Assembly (NCBI GenBank): GCA_965219405.1
Contig: OZ244736.1
Span: 806,001 to 870,000 of the forward strand
Source of the DNA: VXMO01 sp965219405
GTDB lineage: Bacteria; Chloroflexota; Dehalococcoidia; UBA6926
DNA: 64,000 nt
Reading direction: 5' to 3'
Shown here: positions 36,987 through 46,701 of the stretch, piece by piece
Layout of the letters: every line of letters starts with the position of its first letter
How positions within the stretch are numbered: the stretch's first letter is position 1
The notes under the pieces: model-generated
Databases searched by the model: none
Told to the model about the DNA's origin: nothing
The model's input: the letters and a program-made list of their open reading frames with translations, nothing else
Program-made: the position numbers and the translations under genes

Positions 36987-38213
36987 ATGACAACCAACGG
37001 ACACGAGCCGGGACAGGCACCTGACCAACGGCTTTCCCGCACAAACCAGAATCTCTGGAATGCGTTCATCGGTCATGCCCGGGCCAAGAGGCTCTATAAC
37101 GCGTACGCGTCCAAGGCCGTCCTTGATGGCTACCCTGAGGTGGCGGAGGCATTCCTTCAGGCGGCCCAGGCCCCGGACGCATTCCCCGTCAACATCATTT
37201 CCGCCGTGGATGAGCTGCGGTCAACACGAGAGAATCTTCAATCTGTGGTCGATAGCCACACCTATGACACGGAAACACTCTATCCGCGAATGTTGGCCGA
37301 GGCGGAAGCGGAGGGCAGGGCGGAGGCGTTGGCGCGCATCCAGGAGGCGATGGAGCGCGATGAGCGCGATCTGGCCATCTTTCGTGAGGCGCTTGCAGTC
37401 GCAGGTTGGCAGAGCGGCACTGTCCCGGTTCAAGAAAGCCCGACTCAATCCCAGCAATTCGTCGACGACGAGATGGCTCGCGCTACAGAGAACATCGACT
37501 CAGCGCGAGAGCGAATCACCGCGCTTGGCCGCATTCGCGAGGTCATCTTCGGAATGCAGGACGGCCTGATCAGCACCGCCGTCCTGGTCTCCTCTGTCTA
37601 CGCCGCCACTCAAGACAGCTTCGTGACGGTCGTCGCCGGTCTCGCCGGTGGGTTGGGCGGCGTTGTCTCCATGGCAACGGGCAGCTACCTCGGCTCACAG
37701 GCTGAACGTGAAGTGAAGATGGCCGAGATCGGCAGTGCATCTTCTGACTTGCATGAATCCCGCTCTGAGGTCGTCGCGCGTCTCGTTGTTCTGCTGCGCC
37801 GTGAGGGCCTGACTGAAGATGCCGCGGTACTCGTCGCGGAGACGCTCGCACAGAATGAAGACGCGCTCCTGAACACCGTCATCGAGAAGGAGCTGGGCCT
37901 CTCCGCCGATGTCGATACCGTCCCATGGAAGGATGCCCTCGCCATGGGCACGTCGTTCTTCCTCGGCGCGGCAGTCCCCATCATTCCATACATCATTGCG
38001 GCCTTCAACATGATGCCCGGCGCAATTGCCGTCTGGACGTCAATAGTCGGTACCGCCATCGGACTGTTCCTGATGGGCGCCGGCAAGACGCGATTCACGC
38101 TGCGGAACCCGCTGGTCTCAGGGCTGGAGATGTTGGCAATCGGCGTTGTGTCGGCCGTTCTTGGCTACGCGCTTGGCGCGTCGATCACTTTCTTCTTTGA
38201 CGTACAGGCGTGA
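36987..38213 (+). CDS. Ferritin-like/VIT1 fusion membrane protein (iron or manganese transport)
   Basis: 408 residues. The N-terminal about 155 residues have the four-helix rubrerythrin-like pattern (NAFIGHARAKRLYNAYASKAV, LYPRMLAEAEAEG). The C-terminal about 220 residues are a VIT1/CCC1-type domain: LGRIREVIFGMQDGLISTAV, GLAGGLGGVVSMATGSYLGSQAE and about five membrane helices. Oddity: most canonical di-iron ligands of the erythrin part are replaced. GE is GH in helix 1, the ExxH of helix 2 reads APDAF, and the last ExxH reads ERDE. Transport of Fe2+ or Mn2+ into a vesicle or out of the cell is known for the family. Adjacent to a ferredoxin gene. Confidence 0.85.
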   Translation: MTTNGHEPGQAPDQRLSRTNQNLWNAFIGHARAKRLYNAYASKAVLDGYPEVAEAFLQAAQAPDAFPVNIISAVDELRSTRENLQSVVDSHTYDTETLYPRMLAEAEAEGRAEALARIQEAMERDERDLAIFREALAVAGWQSGTVPVQESPTQSQQFVDDEMARATENIDSARERITALGRIREVIFGMQDGLISTAVLVSSVYAATQDSFVTVVAGLAGGLGGVVSMATGSYLGSQAEREVKMAEIGSASSDLHESRSEVVARLVVLLRREGLTEDAAVLVAETLAQNEDALLNTVIEKELGLSADVDTVPWKDALAMGTSFFLGAAVPIIPYIIAAFNMMPGAIAVWTSIVGTAIGLFLMGAGKTRFTLRNPLVSGLEMLAIGVVSAVLGYALGASITFFFDVQA

Positions 38214-38229
38214 CGCAATTCGCGCGACG

Positions 38230-38260
38230 TTGCGCTATTCCCTTTGACGACGGCTATAAT
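38230..38260 (+). promoter_or_regulatory. Probable promoter of the ferredoxin gene
   Basis: TATAAT at 38255-38260 with a TTGCGC 19 bases before it; a second -10-like TATACT lies at 38278. The leader carries AAGGAG before the ATG. Confidence 0.45.
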
Positions 38261-38321
38261 GGCTGCACAGCTACAGGTATACTAACAATCTGACATTTGC
38301 ATTCGAAGGAGCTAGACAGGC

Positions 38322-38576
38322 ATGGCCTACATCATCGCGGAGCCCTGCATCGACTTGAAAGACGCCTCATGCGTCGATGTTTGCCCCGTGGACTGTATCC
38401 ACACAGAGGACGACGACAACATGTACTACATCGAACCGGATGAGTGCATTGACTGCGCGGCCTGTGAGCCTGTTTGCCCGGTGACCGCCATCTTCGAGGA
38501 GAGCGAACTCCCCGAGGAATGGCACGATTTCATCGCCCTCAATCGAGATTGGCCGGGCTGGGAAAGCCGCCGCTAG
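38322..38576 (+). CDS. 7Fe/8Fe ferredoxin, actinobacterial FdxC-like
   Basis: 84 residues. Cluster motifs: a first region CIDLKDASCVDVCPVDCIH with a widened cysteine spacing, as in [3Fe-4S]-containing ferredoxins, and a second CIDCAACEPVCPVTAIF for a [4Fe-4S] cluster. The acidic C-terminus EWHDFIALNRDWPGW is typical of this subgroup. Electron carrier of the cytoplasm; partners unknown. Clear AAGGAG ribosome site. Length and motifs fit the family. Confidence 0.93.
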   Translation: MAYIIAEPCIDLKDASCVDVCPVDCIHTEDDDNMYYIEPDECIDCAACEPVCPVTAIFEESELPEEWHDFIALNRDWPGWESRR

Positions 38577-38634
38577 GGTTCACGTCACGATTTTCACCCC
38601 GCTGAAAGGCGGGTGTGCGTTGGCGGACGCCGGT

Positions 38635-39417
38635 TCATTGTACCGTTGACAGCAGCAAGAAATACTCACGGTTGCCCTTCGGGCCCGTAATCGACGACTC
38701 GCGAACTCCCAAGACCCGGAGCCCGTTTTCGATTGCCCAGAGGGCGACATCTCCGATTGCGTTTGCCCGTGCCGCCGGCGATCTGACGACACCGCCCCGG
38801 CCCACCTCTTCGCGTCCGGCTTCAAACTGCGGCTTGACCAGGGCCAGGATGAAACCGCCGGGAGCGAGGGCTTCGATGATGGTGGGAAAGACGAGGCGCA
38901 GCGAGATGAAGGACACGTCCGTCACCGCAATCTTGATTGGTTCTTCGATACCGAGCCGATGGCGGGCGTTGTGGCGCTCCATGACGATCACACGCGGGTC
39001 ATTGCGCAGGCTCCACGCCAGTTGCCCGTAGCCGACGTCGACCGCGTAGACGCGTTCCGCGCCGCGCTGTAAGAGGCAGTCGGTGAACCCGCCGGTGGAT
39101 GCCCCGACATCGAGGCAGACGAGGCGCTCAGGATCCAGACCGAACGCATCGAGCGCGCCAGCGAGCTTAACACCGCCACGGCTCACGTAGGACGGCCCCT
39201 GCGTGTGGAGGATTTCCGCGTCGGGGGCGGCGAGGGCGGCGGGTCTGAGGACGACAGAGCCGTTTACCGTCACATGGCCATCGGCGATCATCGCGCGGGC
39301 GGCGTCGCGTCCGGAGGCGATCCCGCGCTCGACAAGCAGGCCATCGAGCCGAACTCGCCTGCGTGATGACGCAGCTGTTTCAGCTTTGGCCCGTGGTTGT
39401 CGCTTTTGGCGGGTCAT
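38635..39417 (-). CDS. TlyA-family RNA methyltransferase
   Basis: 260 residues. N-terminal S4 RNA-binding domain (VRLDGLLVERGIASGRDAARAMI, VTVNGSVV) followed by an FtsJ-like SAM-dependent methyltransferase domain: LDVGASTGGFTDCLLQRGA, AVDVGYGQLAW and DVSFISLRLVFP. TlyA enzymes 2'-O-methylate rRNA in relatives; the older name is hemolysin A. A basic N-terminus (TRQKRQPRAKAE) precedes the S4 domain. The start shares a bidirectional promoter region with the ubiA-like gene on the other strand. Confidence 0.92.
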   Translation of the reverse strand: MTRQKRQPRAKAETAASSRRRVRLDGLLVERGIASGRDAARAMIADGHVTVNGSVVLRPAALAAPDAEILHTQGPSYVSRGGVKLAGALDAFGLDPERLVCLDVGASTGGFTDCLLQRGAERVYAVDVGYGQLAWSLRNDPRVIVMERHNARHRLGIEEPIKIAVTDVSFISLRLVFPTIIEALAPGGFILALVKPQFEAGREEVGRGGVVRSPAARANAIGDVALWAIENGLRVLGVRESSITGPKGNREYFLLLSTVQ

Positions 39418-39426
39418 TTCGCACCT

Positions 39427-39436
39427 ACAGTATCAT
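39427..39436. promoter_or_regulatory. Bidirectional -10 region
   Basis: The sequence CAGTATCAT reads TATCAT on the plus strand (toward the ubiA-like gene) and GATACT/TACTGT on the minus strand (toward tlyA). One symmetric hexamer region may start both transcripts. Confidence 0.4.
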
Positions 39437-39462
39437 TTGCATGCAGCATGGACGGGAGGAAT

Positions 39463-40428
39463 ATGTCCGAGAGCCAAACGGCCTCCGGGGTGGAAGGTGG
39501 GAGCACAGGAGCAGCGCATCGGCCATCGATGCCGTTGGCGGTGCTGCGCATTCTGCGTCCGACGCAGTGGACAAAGAACGGGCTACTCTTCCTGGCGTTC
39601 GCCTTTTCCCTGAATCTCCACTGGGACCTCGATGATTCGGCGGCGGCGTTCCGACTGCTGTTGCAGGCAGCCACAGGGGCCGCTATCTACGTCGGGCTGT
39701 CCGGCGCGACGTACATCATCAACGACATCATCGATGCTGATCGGGACAGGGCGCATCCGACCAAGCGGACGCGGTCCATCGCCGCCGGATACGTATCGCC
39801 CACCGTTGGGGGTTTCGTGTCCGCCGGGTTGCTGGTGGTATGCCTGGGCGGGGCGTTTGCAATGAGCTGGCTGATGGGCCTGATTGCGGTGGGGTACGTC
39901 AGCCTGACCATCGGCTATTCGGCGTTGCTGAAGAACGTGGTGATCATCGACGTGATGGCGATTGCGGCGGCATATCTGATTCGCGTGATGGCGGGGGCGG
40001 TCGCGATCGACGTGCCGATTTCTCCCTGGCTGTATGTGTGCACGACGTTGGGCGCGCTTCTCATAGCGATCGGCAAGAGGCACGGCGAGGTTGGGTTGAT
40101 GGAGGACGGGGCGTCCGGCCACCGCGACACGCTGGATCACTACTCCCTGCCACTGCTGAACCAGATGATTGCCGTGGTCGCGCCGTCCGCGCTGATGGCG
40201 TACGCACTCTACACATTCACCGCGCCCAATCTGCCGGAGCAGATGATGCTCACCATCCCCTTCATGATCTACGGCGTGTTTCGGTACCTGCAGCTGATAC
40301 GGCTGGGGCACATCACCGGAGAACCGGAACGCGTCCTGCTGCAAGACAAGCCGATGATGCTGGCCGTCATCACCTGGATGGCGGCGGTTATTGCGATTCT
40401 GATCATTTTCCCGCGGCCGCCCCTATAA
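39463..40428 (+). CDS. UbiA-family prenyltransferase, decaprenyl-phosphate phosphoribosyltransferase-like
   Basis: 321 residues, about nine membrane helices. Seen: LRILRPTQWTKNGLLFLAF, the first Asp-rich motif NDIIDADRDRAHPTKRTRS, and the second region around AIGKRHGEV...HRDTLDHYS. The RPTQWTKN start and DxxxDRxHPxKxxR motif are those of decaprenyl-phosphate phosphoribosyltransferase-type proteins rather than UbiA of quinone synthesis. It may make a prenyl-linked sugar donor for the cell envelope. ATG at 39463 is preceded by GACGGGAGGAAT; a longer frame from 39397 overlaps tlyA and is unlikely. Confidence 0.85.
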   Translation: MSESQTASGVEGGSTGAAHRPSMPLAVLRILRPTQWTKNGLLFLAFAFSLNLHWDLDDSAAAFRLLLQAATGAAIYVGLSGATYIINDIIDADRDRAHPTKRTRSIAAGYVSPTVGGFVSAGLLVVCLGGAFAMSWLMGLIAVGYVSLTIGYSALLKNVVIIDVMAIAAAYLIRVMAGAVAIDVPISPWLYVCTTLGALLIAIGKRHGEVGLMEDGASGHRDTLDHYSLPLLNQMIAVVAPSALMAYALYTFTAPNLPEQMMLTIPFMIYGVFRYLQLIRLGHITGEPERVLLQDKPMMLAVITWMAAVIAILIIFPRPPL

Positions 40429-40501
40429 GCGGAGGGCGACAACGGTTGTGACGCCTGCGCGTGGGTGCGTATGATGCCTTGGTGGGGGGTAGCGGGTTCT
40501 T

Positions 40502-41089
40502 ATGTCATCGTCGCCGTATCGCGTAAGCATCCGAACGGAGGATGCTCAGCGCGGGACAATTTCACAGCGTTGGGCACGGGACGTGGTTCGACACGCGCTT
40601 GCGGCAGAGCAGGCCGCCGACGGCAGCCGCGTGGAGATCCTGATCGCCGGCGATGAGACGGTTTCCGCCCTGAATGCGGAGTTCATGGGACAGGACGGCA
40701 CGACGGACGTGATTTCCTTTCCCTCCGGCATGGCGGATTCGGACGACGATGAGTGGCCGGACGTGGATGGGGACTCCGGCGGGGATATTGGGCAGATTGT
40801 CCTGTCCGCGCCGCAGATTGCACGGCAGGCGGAGACGGCAGGCATGACGCTGCGGGAAGAGGCGGCGCACGTGCTGGTTCACGCGACATTGCACCTGCTT
40901 GGCCACGATCATGAGCTTGATGATGACGAGGCGACGATGCGGACGCGAGAGGACGCCATTTTGATGGAACTCATCGGGCGGCCTGTGCACGGAACGGAGC
41001 CGATGGCCTTGGCACACACGTCGGATTCGCCAATGGCCGACGCACTCGAATCCGGTCTTGCCGAGACAGTTTCCGGGCGGACGCCATGA
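40502..41089 (+). CDS. ybeY: Endoribonuclease YbeY
   Basis: 195 residues. Zinc-dependent RNase for 16S rRNA 3' maturation and ribosome quality control. Seen: the metal site HATLHLLGHDH (H3xH5xH type) and LNAEFMGQDGTTDVISFP, both conserved in the family. The C-terminal about 40 residues are an extra low-conservation tail. The stop overlaps the dnaX ATG by 4 bases. A TATGAT element lies 28 bases upstream of the ATG. Confidence 0.92.
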   Translation: MSSSPYRVSIRTEDAQRGTISQRWARDVVRHALAAEQAADGSRVEILIAGDETVSALNAEFMGQDGTTDVISFPSGMADSDDDEWPDVDGDSGGDIGQIVLSAPQIARQAETAGMTLREEAAHVLVHATLHLLGHDHELDDDEATMRTREDAILMELIGRPVHGTEPMALAHTSDSPMADALESGLAETVSGRTP

Positions 41090-42860
41090 CATCGGAACAG
41101 GGGGCGCAAGGCCCGCACCAGGTCCTGTATCGCAAGTGGCGTCCGCAGACGCTGGAGCAGGTCGTTGGGCAGGAGCACATCACACGGACGCTCCTGAACG
41201 CGCTCGAGCGGAACAGGGTTGGGCACGCCTATTTGTTCACCGGTCCGCGCGGGACCGGCAAGACGAGCACGGCGCGGATTCTCGCCAAGGCGATCAACTG
41301 TGAGACGACGGGCGGGACGGGCGAGCCGTGCAATGAATGCGAGCCGTGCAAGCAGATCACCGACGCATCATTCCTTGACCTCGTGGAGATTGACGGGGCG
41401 TCGAACCGGGGCATCGATGAGATTCGCGATCTGCGGGAAAAGGTGCGGTTCATGCCGGCGCGGGGTCGGAAGAAGGTGTACATCATAGATGAGGTGCACA
41501 TGCTTACGGCTGCGGCGTTCAACGCGCTGCTGAAGACGCTGGAGGAGCCGCCGGACCATGTGGTGTTTTTGCTGGCAACGACGGAGCCACACGCAGTTCC
41601 CCTGACCATTGCGTCGCGGTGCCAGAGATTTGATTTCCAGCGCATCCCGGAGGAACGAGCGGCCTCTTTGCTGGGTGAGATTGCCCATGCCGAGGGGCTG
41701 AGCATGGAGCCGGAAGCGCTGAATACGGTGGTCAAGGCGTCCGGCGGGAGTCTTCGAGACGCTGAGAACCTGCTTGAGCAGCTTGCGCTGACGGCGGGCG
41801 CAGACGCGACGGCGACTGACGCGCGGCGCTTGTTCGGCGTCGCCGGGTCGGGGCGGGCGCGGGAGTTGATCGCGTCGTTGCTGGGGGAGAAGGATTTGGC
41901 GGCTGCGTTGCGCGGACTTTCGGTCCTGCATGCGGCGGGCGTAGACATGCGGCAGATCCACCGCGAGCTGGTGAATGAGCTTCGAGCGCTGATGCTGGTT
42001 CGCGCGGGCGCGGCGGATGTGCTGGATATCTCTGATGACGAGATTGGGTCGGCACGGGAGTTGGCGGAGAAGATCGAGCTGCCAGTGATTCGGCATGCGC
42101 TGGGACAGATTGCGCCGTTGTCCGTGCCAAGCGGAAGTCCGCCGCTGCCCCTGGAGATGGCATTTGCGGGGATTTCGCTTAGCGCGGAGACGGTGCAGCG
42201 CGGCGCGAAGGAAGGGGCGCAGGCTGCCCAGGAGGAACGCAGGGTTGGGGAGACTCGGATGACCGAGCCTCCGCCTGCGCGCCAACGCCAACAACAAGCG
42301 GAGCCACAACAGCGTGCCCCCCAACAACAGGCGGAGCCACAACAGCGCCCTCCCCAGCGTAGTCAGGAGCAGGCTCGCCCAAGCCCGGCGCGGACTGAGC
42401 CGGAGTTTCCAAAGGCGGGTTCTCGACCGTCGCCGATGGTGGCGCAGCGGCAGGGAGGAGCAGAGCCGTTTGAGATTCCACCGGGCGAACTCACTCTTGA
42501 GACCCTCCGCCAGAACTGGCGCGAGCTTGTCGGGCAGGAACGGTCTGCGGGGTGTTGGCTCAGGCGGGAATCTGGATGCCTATCTTCGCAGCGTGTCTCA
42601 GCCGCTGGCCATCGAGAACGGCGATACGATCGTGATAGGATTCGCGCACGATTTTCAGAAGAACAAGATCGACGACCCGAAGTACCGCCACCTGGTGGAA
42701 CAGCGTTTCGCAGACATCTCAGCTGCTCGGCAAGCACTACACGATCCGATGCGAGAAGGTCGGGCAGGAGGAGCGCGGGGGACACCTCGTGCGGGCGGCG
42801 CAGGAAATGGGGGGACGGGTCGTCTCCGGAGGAGATCAAGACGCGGGCGAGGAGAACTAA
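41086..42860 (+). pseudogene. dnaX: DNA polymerase III gamma/tau subunit, frame-disrupted 3' part
   Basis: The first 480 residues are intact clamp-loader ATPase: P-loop GPRGTGKTSTARILAKAI, zinc module CNECEPCKQ, DEVHML and the sensor 1 segment LLATTEPHAV. A Gln/Pro-rich linker follows, then the tau C-terminal domain. From about 42530 coding potential shifts frame: GVLAQAG in one frame, then GNLDAYLRSVSQPLAIENGD and FQKNKIDDPKYRHLVEQRF in a second, then QLLGKHYTIRCEKVGQEE in the third, ending at TAA 42858-42860. So about three indels lie within 200 bases. The uninterrupted frame runs on to 42894 but is nonsense after 42540. Either local sequence error or real decay of the tau tail; the essential gamma part is intact. 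No slippery A-run is seen. Confidence 0.85.
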
Positions 42861-42884
42861 CGGGGAGACGGGGAGGGCAGCTGG

Positions 42885-43210
<326 letters not shown>

Positions 43211-43270
43211 CGCCCGCAAAGTGTTTTGGATGAGTCGCGTCTTTCAAGACCACAGCACGGGGATCATAAG

Positions 43271-43956
<686 letters not shown>

Positions 43957-44042
43957 CGCCTTGCACGCCGCGCTCCGGGCGGGACAGTGTATGCTTTGGC
44001 CATTCCTGTGGTGGGAGAGCTTGCAACAAGGAGTGGGCAATC

Positions 44043-44879
44043 ATGCCGGATGTCCTGTATGAGAAGAATGCTGAGCAGCACTATGCGGTCTTTACGCTGA
44101 ATCGGCCTGACCGGCTGAACGCCATCGGTGGGCGGCTCATGGTGGAACTGCTGGAATCACTGGACGATTTCACGAACGACCCTGAGATGCGTGTCGGCAT
44201 CCTGACGGGCGCGGGCAGAGCCTTCTGCGCCGGGGCCGACATGCGCGAGGGCGCCGACCGCGACGCTGCGACAAAGGCGCTTGCTGCGCGACGGGACGCC
44301 GGGGAGATTACCGAGGATGAGTTCAAAGCAGAGGTTAGGGCCCTTGCGCCCCCGGCCCCGGTGAAATTCGATCTTTTCTCTCCGAATCCCAAGCCGTTTG
44401 TCGCAGCCATCAACGGCCTTGCGGTCGGCGGCGGGATGCACTTCGTGATGGACTGCGATATTCGGATCGCGTCGTCGGAATCCTATCTCGGCCTGCCCGA
44501 GCCGAAGCGAGGAATCGCGGCAAGCTACGGCAGCCAGTATTTGGGGCGGATGATCGCGCCCGGGGAGGCGATGTTCTACCTGCTGACGGCAGAGAACATC
44601 CCCATAGACGAGGCGCATCGAGTTGGGCTGGTGCATGAAGTCCTTGAGCCGGAGAAGCTCATGGATAGGGCGGTGGAGATTGCGGAGCTCATCGCTCGCA
44701 ACGCCCCGCTCGCCGTCCGCGGGTCCAAGGCAATGGCGCTCTTTCAACGTCGGAACGATGAGGGCGACCTGAAGAAGTACTCCGAACCAATCAGTGCCGA
44801 AGTCATGGTTTCGGATGACGTGGTCGAGGGGCGGCGAGCATTCGTGGAGAAGCGCCCGCCGCAATGGACCGGCTCATAA
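44043..44879 (+). CDS. Enoyl-CoA hydratase/isomerase family protein
   Basis: 278 residues, crotonase fold. Seen: oxyanion-hole segments ILTGAGRAFCAGADMREG and FVAAINGLAVGGGMHFVMDCDI, then ASSESYLGLPEPKRGIAASYGSQYLGR where relatives carry the catalytic Glu. An insertion of about 35 residues (TKALAARRDAGEITEDEFKAEV) lies between the two. The acyl-CoA substrate is not predictable. A ribosome site AAGGAGTGGGCAATC precedes the ATG. It sits alone between recR and recO. Confidence 0.88.
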   Translation: MPDVLYEKNAEQHYAVFTLNRPDRLNAIGGRLMVELLESLDDFTNDPEMRVGILTGAGRAFCAGADMREGADRDAATKALAARRDAGEITEDEFKAEVRALAPPAPVKFDLFSPNPKPFVAAINGLAVGGGMHFVMDCDIRIASSESYLGLPEPKRGIAASYGSQYLGRMIAPGEAMFYLLTAENIPIDEAHRVGLVHEVLEPEKLMDRAVEIAELIARNAPLAVRGSKAMALFQRRNDEGDLKKYSEPISAEVMVSDDVVEGRRAFVEKRPPQWTGS

Positions 44880-44900
44880 TCCTTTCGTCTACCTGTTCCC

Positions 44901-45707
44901 ATGACATTCGGACGGCCGCCTTCCACGCTGCCGCAGTCGACTCTCTATCGCGCTGACGCTATCGTGCTGCGCCACAGCGACCTGGGAGAGGCCGATCGGG
45001 TGCTGACGTTGTTCACTGCGGAGCACGGCAAGCTGCGAGTGACCGCGCGTGGCGCGCGCAAACTCAAAAGCAGGTTGGGCGGCCACCTGGAGCCACTAAC
45101 GCGAGCCTCGGTGCAGATTGCAAGAGGCAGGACGCTGGACGTGGTCACGCAGGCGCAGGCGGTGGAGGTGTTCCAGGCGGCGCGGGCGGATTTCCTCACC
45201 CTTCTCCACGGACTGCACATGGCAGAAGTTGTGGACAGGTTTACGCAGGAACAGGAACCGCAGGAAGAGTTATTCGCGCTGCTGCTTGAGTCCCTGCGCC
45301 GACTCGATGCCGGACACAGGGCTGATTCTCTTGCGCGAGCGTTTGAGATACAGGTGCTGAGTTGGGCGGGATTTCAGCCCGTGCTGGATCGCTGCGCCTC
45401 CTGCGATGCTGATGTGGTCGGCGCTCGTGGGCAGTCATCGTTCAGCGCGCAGCTTGGCGGGCTGCTCTGCTCCTCATGCGCGTCCTCGCAGCCGGGGTGG
45501 ACGCGCGCAATCCCGAGAGAGACGGTACGCGATTTACAGGCGCTGCAACGCGAGGGGCTGGACGGGGCGGCCTTTCTTTCTACGGATGAGGCGGAATCGG
45601 CGGAGCTTGAGGCGCTGCTGCGCTGGTATCTCCGCTACATTCTTGAAGTCCCGCTGGACACGGCCGCAATTCTTGACCGCGTGCGCGCGGCTTCCGGAGG
45701 GCGCTAG
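44901..45707 (+). CDS. recO: DNA repair protein RecO
   Basis: 268 residues. RecFOR pathway mediator. Seen: N-terminal OB fold LYRADAIVLRHSDLGEADRVLTLFTAEHGK, the helical middle and the C-terminal zinc module CASCDADVV...GGLLCSSC, with all four cysteines. Length typical. It may be leaderless: a C/T-rich stretch with no ribosome site precedes the ATG. Convergent overlap of 4 bases with a zinc-ribbon membrane protein gene. Confidence 0.92.
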   Translation: MTFGRPPSTLPQSTLYRADAIVLRHSDLGEADRVLTLFTAEHGKLRVTARGARKLKSRLGGHLEPLTRASVQIARGRTLDVVTQAQAVEVFQAARADFLTLLHGLHMAEVVDRFTQEQEPQEELFALLLESLRRLDAGHRADSLARAFEIQVLSWAGFQPVLDRCASCDADVVGARGQSSFSAQLGGLLCSSCASSQPGWTRAIPRETVRDLQALQREGLDGAAFLSTDEAESAELEALLRWYLRYILEVPLDTAAILDRVRAASGGR

Positions 45708-46207
45708 TCGTCCGGCGATTCGTTTCGTCGTCGACGCTCGCCGATGGTGACGATTCCGTAGCTGAGTGACTTGATGATGCGAGCGATGATGATCTGCACG
45801 GGAATCAGCCCAACCAATGCCACAAGGCCCATCAACTGCAGTTGACCGAATGATGGGCCGTTGGCGGGCGGATCCGAACCACCGGCGGCGGCGGAACAGC
45901 TAACGCCCAACAGGATCAACCCCGCCATCTGGACCATGCCGACGAGCAACCTCAGCGCCTGGAGTCCCTTGATGCCCAGATCCCGGCCGTGCCATGGGCG
46001 CAGCCGCTGATCAAGAGGCGGTCTGAGGCCGTTCTCCGTCTGGCATTCCGGGCAGGTGTAAATCGCGGTGGTGATGGGCGTGCCGCACATGTTGCAGCGT
46101 CCGGCATCGGCCTCTTGGCCCGTGATGACCACCCGGCAGGCGGGACAGCGCGGTGTCACCTCATGGCCGCATGAGTGGCACGTCCAAGTTCGTTTTTCTG
46201 TAGCCAT
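45704..46207 (-). CDS. Zinc-ribbon membrane protein
   Basis: 167 residues. N-terminal zinc ribbons: CHSCGHEVTPRCPAC, CNMCGTPITTAIYTCPEC, eight cysteines in CxxC pairs. Then two membrane helices (LLVGMVQMAGLILLGV and LMGLVALVGLIPVQIIIARI) with an extracytoplasmic loop between and a short basic tail. Function unknown; such ribbons may bind nucleic acid or proteins. Confidence 0.7.
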   Translation of the reverse strand: MATEKRTWTCHSCGHEVTPRCPACRVVITGQEADAGRCNMCGTPITTAIYTCPECQTENGLRPPLDQRLRPWHGRDLGIKGLQALRLLVGMVQMAGLILLGVSCSAAAGGSDPPANGPSFGQLQLMGLVALVGLIPVQIIIARIIKSLSYGIVTIGERRRRNESPDD

Positions 46208-46224
46208 CTGAACAGGCGCGGCCT

Positions 46225-46638
46225 CTAACCGGCTGCGGGCGGCATCTCCACCCAGGTTTCGGTGGTCAGTGTCTGTGCGACGAGCTTGCCCGTCTCCTCC
46301 TGTCTAATTGTGCCCTCAACGATTGCGAAGCGACTGCCCTTGTTGACCACGGTCGCTTCTGCCGTGAGAACGCCGGGCTGGCCGGGTCGAATGAAATTGA
46401 GTTTCATCTCAATTGTGGCATGGAGCTCATTCGGTGCGAGCAGGCTGTGGACGGCGTGGTGGATGCAGAAGTCCATCAGGGCCATGATGACGCCGCCTGC
46501 CACGCGGGGATTGTCGTCTGCGTGGAGCACGTGTCGCTCTACAGCAAGGGTGGCAATTGCCCTGCCGTCTCCCTTTTCAGTCAACTCCGCGCCCATCCAC
46601 TCGATGAGCCGCTCCTTCTGCGCAACGGTCTCGGTCAT
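46225..46638 (-). CDS. Hotdog-fold thioesterase, PaaI-like
   Basis: 137 residues. Seen: HADDNPRVAGGVIMALMDFCIHHAVHSLL with the GGxxxALxD core of the PaaI/YbgC thioesterase group, and RFAIVEGTIRQEETGKLVAQT at the end. Likely cleaves an aromatic or short acyl-CoA; substrate unknown. The ATG at 46638 follows CTGGAGGCGAT; a longer frame to 46653 has no ribosome site. Convergent genes on either side suggest it is a single-gene unit. Confidence 0.82.
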   Translation of the reverse strand: MTETVAQKERLIEWMGAELTEKGDGRAIATLAVERHVLHADDNPRVAGGVIMALMDFCIHHAVHSLLAPNELHATIEMKLNFIRPGQPGVLTAEATVVNKGSRFAIVEGTIRQEETGKLVAQTLTTETWVEMPPAAG

Positions 46639-46688
46639 ATCGCCTCCAGCCACGTCTTTTCAGCGCTTTGAGGTTGTTCAGTTTCAAG

Positions 46689-46694
46689 TATCAT
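46689..46694 (+). promoter_or_regulatory. -10 element of leaderless membrane-protein gene
   Basis: TATCAT ends 7 bases before the GTG at 46702. Confidence 0.45.
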
Positions 46695-46701
46695 ACGAAA
46701 C

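Noticed and set aside
39397..39462. Upstream extension of the ubiA-like gene
   Set aside because: It overlaps the tlyA start and crosses the promoter; the ATG at 39463 has a clear ribosome site.
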